Origin: Allium sativum
Taxonomy: Eukaryota; Streptophyta; Magnoliopsida; Asparagales; Amaryllidaceae
DNA: 64,000 bases
Assembly: GCA_030737875.1 (NCBI GenBank)
Contig: CM060911.1
Location: 99,344,599-99,408,598, forward strand
Direction: 5' to 3'
The notes under the pieces are model-generated. The model saw only the letters and a program-made list of their open reading frames with translations. It ran no database searches and was not told where the DNA came from. Of this stretch, positions 11,029 through 21,744 are shown piece after piece. The position numbers were made by a program, and so were the translations under genes. Numbering within the stretch: position 1 is the stretch's first letter; each line of letters begins with the position of its first letter.

Positions 11029-13869
11029 TGTAACACCCCACCTCCGCCAGTGCCACTCTTGCAAAGACACTAGCTTTGGAGGGGCGTTAAACGAGGTAAA
11101 AATGCATGCAGATATCACAAGACAGAACATATAAGTAAAAACAGAGTAAATAAAGCAGCGGATAAAACTAGCATTTCAAAACCATAGTCAAGTTACATCA
11201 AAGTACTTGGTCATTATTTTCCCATAAAACAAAGTCTAGAACATATACTGAAAACTGAAAAAGAAACATAAAGTAACAATCCCCAAAGTAGCATATGGCC
11301 ATAGCATGCTCAAACCATACGTGAGCTATCCAGAAAAGCAGCTAACGATCCAGCTAGGTAACAGTGTTCCCACCCTGCAAACCTGGGGGGGAAATGGAAG
11401 AAAAGAGGCGAAAGAAAACGGGTCAGTCAAAAAGACTAGTAAGTCCTATCTACTATTAGTATAAAAACTAATAAAGTTAACTGAACATGTAAAACAGAGA
11501 TGAGATGTAGGGTGATAACTGGCATGGAGAAAAGTGAACAAGATAGATCAAGTGTGGCATCGCATATACAAGGTTAAGTTGCACCGGGAGTGTACTAGTA
11601 TTCCTATCCATGTCAAGTATAATCAAGAAACGATCCCTTGGCCCAAAGCTGGCCCACATCATGAGATGACCTAAATTGAGGTCCAACTACTCGGTCTAGT
11701 CGATCGGCTCCCTATAAGCCTAACTCGTCGTGTATCGGTGTCATACGGCCCAATCACGAAGTGTAGTCAAACTGTGATAGGTCCACCCTAGGGTGTATCA
11801 AGCCCTAGGGTTCCAACCACGGACACAAATCAAGCACGCACAGTCTAAACCTACGGGTGCCCGTGTTTGTTTTTTTTTCAACTCCGGACCATGTGCACGA
11901 CCATAGTCCGCCTGAACATACACCGGCGCACCTACTCAGCCGTCGTTTTGGTCGCTTACATGTCAGCCCAGTAATCGTGCCCCACCCTAGCCTAGTCCCT
12001 AGGGTATCATGATACAATCCAGAGGGTTACTGGTGAAAAGGACCACGTAACTAGGGTTTCTAGCGGGTTAAATGTGGTTAACCCTACCCAATCAAGTATC
12101 AAGTTGGTTAAGTGTACCCAAGGTTCATGACTTAACTGCGTCAACCCATCATGTTTAATTGGCTAAGTATTCAAGTGGTCCATGACTTAACCCTACTATG
12201 TGTCATTAATTAATTTAATGCACCAACCTCTCACATTAGACCTTGTTGTGGTTACTAGTTAAGCCGGGCGGGTCCGGGTGGCTTTACACCACAACTTAGT
12301 CTAACCTCGGGTTTCAAGTGCGACATGACCAACTACTCACATTGGGTCCTATTGTTTGTAGCCACTAGTTAAGCCGGTCGGTTCCGGGTAGATTTATGCT
12401 ACAAACTCAACCCAACCTCGAGTTGACCACACTCATATTTTCTAAGTGTCATGTCCATCATTATGTTTACAAACATAATCACAAGTCAATGTTCATGTCA
12501 TATTTTAAAATCATGTTTTCATGTTATTAATATTACCCAAACCCAACGCATTCCCATCGCATGTACGTTTCGCATAACATAACATAGATCAAAAGAGGGA
12601 ACTTGGCAAAAGCATGACAAAAAGGGCATAAGGTAATAAGGTTGGCCACAAGTTGAACATGGTGGCATATGAGGCATAAATAGGTTCATAAGCTTGCATA
12701 TTACATCATAGGCCTCAAAACATGCATAATATCAACTTAAGCAAATAGGTGAAACATGGTCATGAATGACATAGGATGATGGCTAGAAATTCACATATAA
12801 CATTATATGCAAGTTATCATAAAGGTTATGAGAGTTCTCATGTTGTATAATGCAACATTTCAACATAAAGCTTGTGGCTTTTAGCCCACAAGGTCAAGGT
12901 GATAAGTTTATAAACATGCATAGAATAAACCTATGCATAACATGTTAGAATCAAATCACATATCATACTTAGTCCCAAACTCAACTTGCAACATGTCATA
13001 TTTAACTTCATAGTTAGAATCTAGGAGTAGTATAGGGCTTACAATGCTATGAAGACTAGAATTAATATAAAATAAGATTGAGACGAAGCCACACTAGCAA
13101 ATCCGCCACCAAAGACGATAAACTCCACTTCAAGACTTGAGAACAAGAAGGAATAACCCCAAAGACAAAGAAATAAGGCTCTTTTACTTAAGAAAGATGG
13201 CTCTTTTATGACATAGATTGATTTGAGACACTCATGCTCTCATGAAGAAGGTGGAGGCCATGATTAGTGAATATTTGGACAACATTTAGTTGTAGGAATG
13301 ATTAATGAGGGTTTAGGCTAGGTCTAGGGGTCCTTTTATAGAGATTAGGGGTAGTTTAGACCATAGGATTAACCCTAAATCGAATCTGAGCCATCAACTC
13401 CCGTCAGAAACTTCCAGAGCAAGACCCAACCTGTCAAAATGGTGCACCTGAAAAACTGGTCGGACCGGGGGTGTCGACCCCTGGGTCGACATGGGTGTCG
13501 ACCCATGGGTCGACATGGGTGTCGACCCATGGGTCGACATGGGTGTCGACCCACTTGGGGGGGTCGACACAGGTGTCGACCCCTGTGTCGACCCTGCCTG
13601 GGGCGGGAAAGTTCCCGCCCATTCTGCCTTGGTTCTAATTTAAATCTAAATACGAATTTGAACTGATTTCGGGCTTGGAATTTTCTGAAAACTTCATTGG
13701 GCCATAACTTGGTCATACGGACTCCGTTTTTCGAAAACTCGGACTCTATTTCGCATATTTTTCCGAGACGAACGCAATGGCAAAGCCCGTTTCCCTTAAT
13801 TCAGATTTTACAATTTAATTCTGCCTTGATTTATGTTATATCTTGTTATTCAAAATATGGGTTGTTACA
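11029..13869 (-). repeat. 5' LTR of the chromovirus
   Basis: 2841 bp, TG...CA ended. The minus strand starts TGTAACAACCCATATT at 13869 and ends GGGGTGTTACA at 11029, followed by the PBS. Near its start (minus strand, about 13730-13690) is the AAAACGGAGTCCGTATGACC-type block seen in many plant Ty3/gypsy LTRs. It contains a 24-bp minisatellite. The rest, including 11100-13370, holds no open frame that I would call a gene. No second copy is in the window. Confidence 0.88.
13469..13594. repeat. 24-bp palindromic minisatellite (GTCGAC-rich)
   Basis: About five units built from GTGTCGACCC and ATGGGTCGACATGG, each holding GTCGAC twice. The units are self-complementary, so both strands look alike and open frames appear in several frames on both strands; none is likely to be coding. 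It lies near the 5' end of the chromovirus LTR. Confidence 0.88.
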
Positions 13870-14095
13870 GACGCCGCCCCCTCCCCCCTCCAATCGACCA
13901 TCGCGCCGCCGCGCGAGGCACCCCCCCTCTACTGCCTCGCGATCGATACCCCCCTTCCGGTTACTGACCGACGCCAGACCCCCTATCCTGATGCCGACCA
14001 CAATACCCCCCCTTTTTATCGGACTGCTGCGCATTAGAGACACTCCCCTCCTCTGTTGCCTCGCGATCGATACCCCCCCTCTCCAGTTTTCATCT
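13870..14095 (+). other. GC-rich cassette of LTR G (alpha type), truncated
   Basis: C-rich simple sequence with repeated GCCTCGCGATCGATACCCC blocks, ending CATCTGTAAGT. It has the same cassette type as LTRs A and B but lacks the part upstream of 13870. The GTAAGT at its end is followed at once by T-rich sequence, as at a plant exon-intron border. Confidence 0.6.
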
Positions 14096-14209
14096 GTAAG
14101 TTTTTATTTTTACTTTATTTTATTCGTTTTCTTTTTCCTTTTCTGCTTTTACTTTAAATTCGAATTAGTTAAGTTAGGATTTTTAATAACAGAAAGGTCG
14201 AATTTTTAA

Positions 14210-14560
14210 CAATGGAAAAACGATATTTTTCGTATTGAAAAGGCGTAATTTTTCATATTGAAAAGGCGATATTTTTAATATTGAAAAGGTGATATTTTTA
14301 ATATTGAAAGGGCGATATTTTTCATATTGAAAAGGCGATATTTTTATAAGATGAAGAGTTATATTTTTATAACATGAAAGTTTATATTTTTAATAACAAA
14401 GAGAATATATTGTTAGTATAGTAAAAAAAATATAATAAAAATTCGATTTTTATATATTGAATAGCGAAGCAAAAAATTCGATTTTTTATATATTGAATAG
14501 CGAAGTAAAAATTCGATTTTTTATATATTGAATAGCGAAGTAAAAATTCGATTTTTATAT
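14210..14560 (+). repeat. AT-rich short tandem repeats (GAAAAGGCGATATTTTTA type)
   Basis: Units of about 23-26 bp with a GAAAAGGCGATATTT core, followed by about 35-bp units with AAATTCGATTTTT and TATATTGAATAGCGAAG. Homologous but differently expanded tracts are in A (21860-22190), B (29525-29640 and 48690-48880), C1/C2 (32280-32800, 39900-40400) and D1/D2 (53330-53580, 60930-61180). Confidence 0.8.
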
Positions 14561-15541
14561 ATGTAGTGGCTACGAGCAACAAAGGTGACAAAAAAGGCGA
14601 GAACGACGAAGATTTATATAAATGAAGTGTCGTGAAGTTGGGATAGCTTTCAGTGAGAATTTCTCTCTCTTCAATTTCTTTTTTTTAGTTATATATATAT
14701 ATACTAGGATGCAGACGGTGTTTAGTAGCACCTGACACCATCGTCCACAGACCATGGACTTGTTTGTTTGGTTGTGTAGTTGGTTAGATTATTTGATTGG
14801 AATTTGATTGTTTGGTGAAATGGAAATTGATTTGATTGATGTGTGAATGGCGTGGGCCTTCACTAGACCGGGGATAAGGCTAAGACTTGTCCCGTTTCTA
14901 GTATCGTGCTGTTATGCCGCCGAAATTTTCTAAAATAAGTTAGAAAAATAAAAACATCAATTTCATTTTGTAAATGAACTGAATAGAAATTCATGTGTTA
15001 ATGTAAAATATTTTATCGTTAAAAATATAATTTTTAACGTGAACGTGAAAATAATAATATAAATATTCATTTACAAACCAGACGGTTTGTTTATGTACAG
15101 CTATTTGAAGGACATTGATTGGGACGATAAATTTTACATATCGCCCAACTGCACGAATAAAATATGTGTTTGATTGTTTGAAAACCCCACATGGGTATTG
15201 GGATAAAATACGGCGTACACTAATCCCAATAATTAGTTGTATGTCGATCGATGGATCGATGGGCTGTTATAAGCGTTAGATATCTATTTTTGATGCTTAT
15301 ACAGTGTTGTGCACTTTGGATGATGGTTGATTATTTATCGTTGCTATTATATACATGTGTTGTATGGAATCCATATAGTTAACGCTGCATGGTAATTGAT
15401 TGGACCTCATTCCAATTTAGAAAATTAAGAATATCATAAAATAAAAGTTCATGTGTTGACTGTACTCATCCGTTGAGATTAGTCATGTGTTGAACGGAAT
15501 ATTTTAACAATAAAATTTACATCTTTATCATTTACAAAATT

Positions 15542-15660
15542 AGAAACTAATTGGAAAATAGATAAGATGAGTGGTCTCCTGGATATTGATTTGATGTTGG
15601 TTTCGGCCTTCGGGGTTAATGTTCAGGGAATCGTTCTCTTACTAATTTGCAATTAGAGTC
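15542..15660 (+). repeat. ~120-bp dispersed LTR repeat, copy 1 in G
   Basis: Starts AGAAACTAATTG, holds GATGTTGGTTTCGGCCTTCG and ends near CAATTAGAGTC. Two more copies follow in the same LTR. Confidence 0.75.
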
Positions 15661-16704
15661 TAATTTGAAATCAAACGATGGATACCATAATTTTTATAAA
15701 ATATATTAAATAACAAAGATAGTCACACGTGGACAGTACTCATTCATTGAGATTAGTCGTGTGTTGACAAAAATATAGAGTCATGTATTGAAAGAAATAT
15801 AAATTCATTCGTTGAATGGAATAACGAAGTTAGTGAAAAATATAAAGCCGTGTTGATTAGAGATGCTCCATTTTGACGCGAACGATATTTATATCGATTA
15901 TATTCGTTTTTGAATTTGATTTGAATTGATTTGAACAGAAAAGAAAATGAATTCGAATCGAATCAAAATCGATTTGAATTGAAATCAAATAGAAATGAAA
16001 GTAAAAAGGATTTATAATAGAAAATTCAATTTTGATTTGAATTTGAAATAAAGGTTGAATTTTTTTTTTAAACGAATTCAAAACTATTTATAAAATTCGT
16101 TTTAAATAGGAATCGACGAAATATATATTATATATATAATATAATGGACTGAATAGAACGCGCCGCACCGCAGCAGTTTGTAAATTTCGACCATTTATTT
16201 AAAACGGACATTACGGGAGATCCGACCGTCGGATTCTCCTAAAACCGGAACCGTTGGGTTCGTATCGAAAAGAGCTTTCTAACGAATATTAGAAATTTGA
16301 AATCTAACTGTTGGATTTGGAATTTAGTCCAAATCAAATTTGAAAAGGTCGTTGTAAGTGCAGTTCGATGTCCGCTGATGGAAATCGACTGTACGGGCTT
16401 TGATAAATTTTTTAAAAATAGTAATAATTTATGTAAAATCATTAGAAATGATTTGTGAAGAATTGGGATGAAAAACTCCATATTTGAAATGGTAAAAATA
16501 GATTTTATCGAAATGAACTAGTTTTGAACTAGAATTATAATTCTATTTATTTTAAAAAAAAAATAAACTGGATTAGAAATGGTTTTGAAAATAACCAGAA
16601 TTTCCAATAATTATATTGGAATGGATTTGAATCGAAATTGTCTTTGGATTATTTCGATGTTGGATTTTGTGATGATACAGATATTGTTATGGGAATTTGA
16701 AAGT

Positions 16705-16732
16705 TATATATATATATATATATATATATATC
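16705..16732. repeat. (TA)n microsatellite
   Basis: TA tract between GAAAG and a TCATTATTTCC flank. The same site in LTR A (24344-24369) is also long. It is short in B (about 50957-50969) and almost absent in C and D, so it is a length-variable marker. Confidence 0.85.
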
Positions 16733-16833
16733 ATTATTTCCAATACGATATTTGTTAGTCGTAGAATTTGATATTGAATATAAGACGGTATATTTTCTAT
16801 TCAGAGCCTTGTGTTTAATATCAAATGTGATTT

Positions 16834-17289
16834 GGGTTTGTCGTGAATGGTGTCTTCATTAACACTGTTCTTGAACCCAGTTGAGAAAAGATTAAATCTT
16901 TTTATTTAGATTTAATGAAGAATACAAATCAAATAATATTTAATTGGAATTGAATTCGAATTGATTCTTGGGTTTATCGTGAATGGTGTTTTAAATAACA
17001 CTCGTTCTTTAACCCGATAATTAAAAGAATGTGATTTTGGGTTGTCGTGAACGGTATCTTCAATAATATTGTTCTTAGACCCAAAGGAGTTAAGAAAATC
17101 CAGAAACTAACTGGAGATTAGTTGAGTTGAATGGTTTCTGGGGTATTGATCTGATGTTGGTTTCGGCCTTCGGGGTTAATACTTAAGGAATTGCTCACTT
17201 GCTAATTCACGGTTAGGGACTGAATGAAATGTGATATGATTTTGGGTTTATCGTGAACCGTGTTTTAAATGACACTGATTCTTTAACCC
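16834..17289 (+). repeat. Four GGGTT...AACCC hairpins in LTR G
   Basis: At 16834-16878, 16970-17015, 17039-17082 and 17244-17289. Each has the form GGGTT, 5-7 bases, GAAY, GGTRT or CGTGT, an A/T loop, then the complement ending GTTC or ATTC and ACCC. Differences between copies often keep pairing (GTGT/ACAC in one, GTAT/ATAT in another; several G-T wobbles). I infer a structured RNA element transcribed in LTR sense. Confidence 0.7.
17102..17221 (+). repeat. ~120-bp dispersed LTR repeat, copy 2 in G
   Basis: Starts AGAAACTAACTGGAG, has the core GATGTTGGTTTCGGCCTTCG and ends CGGTTAGGGACTG. Confidence 0.75.
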
Positions 17290-17643
17290 AGTCACAGATT
17301 AAAACTAAGTGGAGTTTTAATGAATCTTTAATTAGATTGAAATCATCGAGAATGGAGTATCACCAGTTTTGCTCCAGGTGATAGTTGAATCTTTAATTAG
17401 ATTTGAACGTGAAATGGTAATTGAATTTACCAATAACACCGTGGTGTTAGATATGAAGTATCACCAGTTTTACTTCATGGGATGAATAGGTTGGGATTGG
17501 GAAATTAAAACAAATGATTACTTCGGTAAGGTTCGTTAATCCCGACTTGTTGAATCGAAATTCAAAAGAAGATTAGAGAATAAATTTTAATGTTTTATCT
17601 TTGATAAAATTAATGGGAACCTTTCCCTATGAATGTGAAATTT

Positions 17644-17763
17644 AGAAACTAACTGTCGGTTAGCTAAGCAGAATGGTTTTCTAGATATTGATCTGATGTT
17701 GGTTTCGGCCTTCGGGGTTAATATTTGGGGAATTATTCTCTTGTTAATTTACGGTTAGTGACT
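17644..17763 (+). repeat. ~120-bp dispersed LTR repeat, copy 3 in G
   Basis: AGAAACTAACTG at the start and CGGTTAGTGACT at the end form an imperfect inverted pair (9 of 12 bases). The core is the same as in the other copies. Confidence 0.75.
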
Positions 17764-19016
17764 GATAAATTGGAATGAGAAGTATGTTGTGTTTGTGTAA
17801 CACTTATTTAAAATATACGCGAGTTATTCGGAAAGACCGGGTTTATCCCATTCTGAATAACTGATACGACGATAAGTCGAAGATGAAGACGACGGTTAAA
17901 GACCGGAGGTCTTCACGTCGTTTGGGTGATTACTGATGATCCTGATTGGGCTGTACACCTAAGAAAATGGAAACAGTTGGTGATCGTCTAGACGTACTTG
18001 GAGATCGATGGATATGCGGGGTACTAGGTGCCCCCGGTTTCGTTCAGACCCAGAACGGACTTGTAAACGGACTGTGTGTCTGACATTGGATTTCAGTCCG
18101 TGTGATTGATTTCTATTAAATATATATCTGTTTGGCGGCGGATAATTTATTCTCTTGCTTAACGCCCTTCTCTGAGACGTATGAGCTCAGGGGTTATATA
18201 TTGATGGATATCAAACGCATGGAGTAAATTGCCTGTGTGGCATGCCTAAGTGGCAATTGATCGAGGCTTCTGTTGAAAAGCAAAGTCTTGTGGCTGATGA
18301 TCAAAGCACCGCCTGTGTGGCACAACTTTGTGTAACGTGAATTCACGAGCCTCGCACCCCGGTTGTGAACCAAAAACGGGAGAAGGACCTCGGGGGGACA
18401 TGCGTTTTCTTTATAGCTAGGGTGGTGTCAGTGACCTACCAGCCCTGACATTTATATCATTTTCATCTGTGTGGTTGTTGTTGTTGTGAGGCGCCTCGGT
18501 TTGATCGGACGATCCAGGTCCGATGGAGTCATTCGTTGGCTCACTTACGCCCCAAAGGGCAGAGAAACGTAGTGTTCAGGCATCATAATCCACATCGGTG
18601 GACCGGCCCTGACGATCCAAGGGAAGTTGCGGCTGTTCCTGAGGCTCGGGCTAGACAGTCTCGAATTGGTAGAGGACTATCTTTTGCCTCGGTTCACAGA
18701 TGGAAATCCAACTTCCAAATACGTGACATTTGCGGTTTTGATTGTAGAGCCTAGTACGGCGACATGATATATGGTACCCATGCCGTCTATGATTGATATT
18801 TATGATTGAAATTGTTTTATACACTATACACTGAAAATAGTATCAAATGATTTATTTTAAAACGTATCAAGCATTCTTTGGTTGTTATAAGGGAAAACCC
18901 TATCCCCCGGCTTGCGTTGCATTGTGTGATAGGACCCGGGTCTTATAATAGCTTCATTTTTCTTTATTTAGCATTGCGCTGTTGTTTTATGCACTGGTAT
19001 TCTTGGGAGGAAACCC

Positions 19017-19039
19017 GTTCCGTGTTATACGGCGTGGTC
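19017..19039 (+). promoter_or_regulatory. 23-bp invariant block near LTR 3' end (copy in G)
   Basis: GTTCCGTG-TTATACGG-CGTGGTC. It is identical in A (26664-26686), C1 (36827-36849), C2 (44436-44458), D1 (57538-57560) and, on the minus strand, in the otherwise diverged solo-LTR-like element (30098-30120). It contains the small inverted repeat CCGT-GTTAT-ACGG. Such conservation suggests a functional RNA or DNA site; its role is unknown. Confidence 0.7.
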
Positions 19040-19114
19040 CCTTGATTTACCTAATGATTTAAAATAAAGATTAATAACTATTTTAGTTCTCACACCAGTC
19101 CCATGACTGACCTG

Positions 19115-19139
19115 GAGTTTATTGTTTTTACCTAAACTC
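19115..19139 (+). other. GAGTTTA...TAAACTC hairpin near LTR 3' end (copy in G)
   Basis: Perfect 7-bp arms and an 11-base T-rich loop, preceded by CATGACTGACCTG and followed by TGGGTGCC. Also at 26762-26786, 36925-36949, 44534-44558 and 57635-57659, and with a longer loop on the minus strand at 29996-30026. Could be part of a 3'-end or polyadenylation structure (inference). Confidence 0.6.
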
Positions 19140-19506
19140 TGGGTGCCCTTATTTTGACACCGGCAGCTAGTTGTTTTGTTTTTGCAGATTGATATTCACA
19201 AGATCCTGGTTTACAGCTGGAACGATATCCGGAAAGCTTTGTATCCGTATATCTCTTCTAGTTGTGTATTGTATTATTTTCCGCTGCTATGTATTTAAAT
19301 GTAATTTAAATCTCTGATATTTCTATGTAATATTTATTCATTTATACACTGTATATTCTTGTAATCTGATGCATTGTTGTAATAGCAATGAAATGTTCTT
19401 CCGTCTGCGTTTTGATTTGTCCTGTTCTCAAAACGATCAGGGGTTTCGAACGGTCTAGATCGGTTTAACGACTGATTCGCATCGAGCGAAATTCCTGGCC
19501 GTCACA

Positions 19507-20534
19507 TTTGGTATCAGAGCTTTGGTTTACAGAGCTCGAGAACAAGACACATTAGAACTATACGAAAGAATTCATCAGATATTGGATTAGTAATATCCAA
19601 TTAGAATGACTCGTTAGAGATAGGATCAGTAATATCCTAGAACGAGTGTGAAGAGTATATTTTTTAAATGAAAAAAATTTTGTTTTAAAATTTAAACCAT
19701 TTTACACGTATTTGAATATTTATTTATTTTGAATTTGGACAATCCAGTATATAAAGGTTTTGCATATACGCGTCATGAATGTATATTTGAAGTTTTAATA
19801 TACAGGATAGATATAAAATCACATTCTAGTTGCCCGGAGATAATTCTGGTAATGCGGCCGCATTATCAATAATTATGTTCGTGTTTCGAAGGTGTGATTT
19901 CTATATATTTCCATTAGACTGGTGTGAGAACCAAAACTAATATAGCTAGGATACATTGTTGTGAATTGGCATCAAAAAACATGATTTTCTGTATATGCGT
20001 CAAAATTATGAATTTGAAACGTTAATCCACTAATTGATTGATGTTTGTGTTGTTTGTTTATTTGTTTGGTAATTTTGAACCATTATGCCTAATTGAATCA
20101 AATATTGAACTGTATTGAAAATGGGTCGCATTTTCTTGCATATACATATACTTACATTAAACAGGTCATAGCAAGGAGGCCAGAGCAGAGAATAAAATTT
20201 GTTTGCCCGACAAATAGGTACATGTTTATCATAATTTACTGTTTTGTTTGGGTGATGATGATTTTATGAGCCTATTGGCTAGCCTCTTGGCTTTTTCTTT
20301 TTCTTTTTGAGATCAGAAGGCCTGTATGGCAATTTCGGGATTTTCCCGTGGCTCCCGGTGCAGGAGAGGTTATGGCGAAATTTTTTGAAAATTTAGGGTG
20401 TTAGCCAAATTTTTGAAAATTCTCAGAAACTTAAAAGTTGGAGAATGAAAGCCAGATCGAACGTAGAGTTGACTGATCAAACCACTTTCAACTTTGTTCC
20501 TTTTCGGGGACGAAAAGTTTTAAGTGGGGGAGAT
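19507..20534 (+). mobile_element. Internal domain Int1 of giant-LTR family
   Basis: 1028 bp between LTR G and LTR A, with PBS TGGTATCAGAGC at 19509-19520 and polypurine tract AAGTGGGGGAGA at 20522-20533. There is no Gag or Pol frame. Four inverted repeats follow the PBS: ATTGGA...TCCAAT (19581-19601), CTCGTT...AACGAG with inner TAGGAT...ATCCTA (19610-19646), a long stem ATCCAGTATAT...ATATACAGGAT (19742-19808, one mismatch) and a palindrome (19840-19876). The 3' end carries GCTCCCGGTGCAGGAGAGG and TTTTCGGGGACGAAAAG, the latter typical of plant Ty3/gypsy 3' ends. Confidence 0.9.
19840..19876 (+). other. Palindromic hairpin of Int1 (GCGGCCGC centre)
   Basis: Central 16-bp perfect palindrome TAATGCGGCCGCATTA (19850-19865), flanked by ATAATT (19840-19845) and AATTAT (19871-19876) with TG/CA pairing between. 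At the same place Int2 has one mismatch, and IntC and IntD have largely different sequences that are palindromic too. Confidence 0.8.
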
Positions 20535-21306
20535 TGTAACAACCCGAAAATCTGGGCCAATTTAATTTTTTTATTTTGGCAATTTTAGCGAATTGTGAAT
20601 ATTTAAAATAGATTATTTTAAATAATATCGATGAGAAATTTATTTTGAATATAATTCGAACGTATATATTTATACGCGTCGTCGTTAGAATATAAATAAT
20701 TATTTATAATTATAAATAGAATTGAAAATGGTGCGATAGTTCGATAATTCGATTTCAAACTTCAATTGAATGTACCGGGTGCAAAATAATCCGGATTTTA
20801 GTGAAACTAAAAACATTAGGATCTAATTGAGAATACCTTTCCAACGAATCCAAAAAATCAAAATTTCATAGCGGGAATCAAAAGATATGTCCAGTTGAAA
20901 ATTCTGAATAGTCGCTATGGAATTCAGGCCCTTAAAAATAGCCATTTTGCAAACGACCTCGGATTTCGACGAAACCACTTTTGTTGGATCCGTAGTGTCA
21001 AATTATTGCTAGGTTTCAAATTCATAATTTTCTGAATCAATATGTGAGCGTGGCAAAGGAAAACGCATTTGACCAGTTTTAGTCAATTTTAATCGACTGG
21101 AAATTGGCCATTTTTTCAACGGTCTCAGAATTCGATGAAATTAGTTTTGTTAGGACCGTATCGTCAATACGAAGCTAGAAAATATTTTTTGAGAATTTTT
21201 CGAGTTAGTATGCGACCCCAGTAAATTGAAATGCACGTTCAAATTCAATATATAGAGTTATATGTTGATTTTGACGAAAACAGATCGAAACGATCGAATC
21301 AACTTA

Positions 21307-21370
21307 CGATACATCCCATTGTGTTCGGAATGAGGGTAATTAGCTATGGGCGACAGGCGGTGGGCCCCGT
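21307..21370 (+). promoter_or_regulatory. Conserved ~65-bp LTR box (copy in A)
   Basis: CGATACATCCCATTGTGTTC, then GGAATGAGGGTAA, GCTATGGGCGACAGGCGG and TGGGCC. Counterparts: E 5059-5123, F 3735-3795, B 28968-29034, C1 31474-31540, C2 39080-39145, D1 52203-52267, D2 59806-59870 and solo element 48280-48336. It always lies before the GC-rich cassette. Confidence 0.55.
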
Positions 21371-21459
21371 TTGGAGGTCATATGAAAAAGTCAACTTTTT
21401 GAAAGTTAAATAATTAAATAAAAAAAATATCCTCCTCTCTCCTCCCCTTCAAAGTCGTT

Positions 21460-21744
21460 GCCCCCCCCCCGGTTCATATTCATTTCAACAGAAAAAAAAC
21501 CCTAAACAAATCGACGCCGCCCCCCTCCAATCGACCATCGGGCCGCCGCGCGAGGCACCCCTCCACCCTTTGCTGCCTCACGATCGATACCCCCCCTCCT
21601 TCCGGTTGCTGACCAACGCCAGACCCCCCCATCCTGATGCCAACCGCGATACCCCCCTTTTCTCCGACTGCTGCGCACCAGAGACCCCCCCCCCTCTGTT
21701 GCCTCGCGATCGATACCCCCCCCCCCCCTCTCCAGTTTTCATCT
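21460..21744 (+). other. GC-rich cassette of LTR A (alpha type)
   Basis: C-tract at about 21460, then AAACCCTAAACAAATCGACG, C-rich repeats with CGCGATCGATACCCC, then CATCTGTAAGT at the end. The telo-box (AAACCCTAA) followed by a GC-rich leader and GTAAGT is the look of a plant 5' UTR exon; captured host origin is inference. Confidence 0.55.

Larger units (their letters stand above)
5896..13869 (-). mobile_element. Ty3/gypsy chromovirus (Tekay/Del-like), degenerate, 3' LTR replaced
   Basis: Element order on the minus strand: 5' LTR (13869-11029), two-base gap, PBS TGGTATCAAAGC (11026-11015), gag with two zinc knuckles, protease, reverse transcriptase, RNase H, integrase and a chromodomain-like tail, then about 550 bp of non-coding 3' sequence. 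The PR-RT-RH-IN order is that of Ty3/gypsy, and the tail marks a chromovirus. At 5895 the sequence passes into a giant-family LTR instead of a second copy of the 2.84-kb LTR; only the first 11 bases (TGTAACAACCC) are common to both. No target duplication can be recognised. The element is dead: six in-frame stops and at least two frameshifts. Confidence 0.9.
13870..19506 (+). mobile_element. Giant-family LTR 'G', 5' end missing
   Basis: Begins abruptly inside the GC-rich cassette, at the base after the chromovirus LTR; LTR A shows that about 980 bp of LTR start is absent. It is then colinear with LTR A to the LTR end ...GTCACA at 19506, followed by PBS TGGTATCAGAGC. Landmarks: a GTAAG at 14096; an AT-rich tandem region 14210-14560; GCAG then a GGTG...CACC hairpin at 14711; three ~120-bp dispersed repeats; four GGGTT...AACCC hairpins; and the 23-bp invariant block at 19017-19039. 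No open frame above about 75 codons looks like a gene. Confidence 0.88.
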
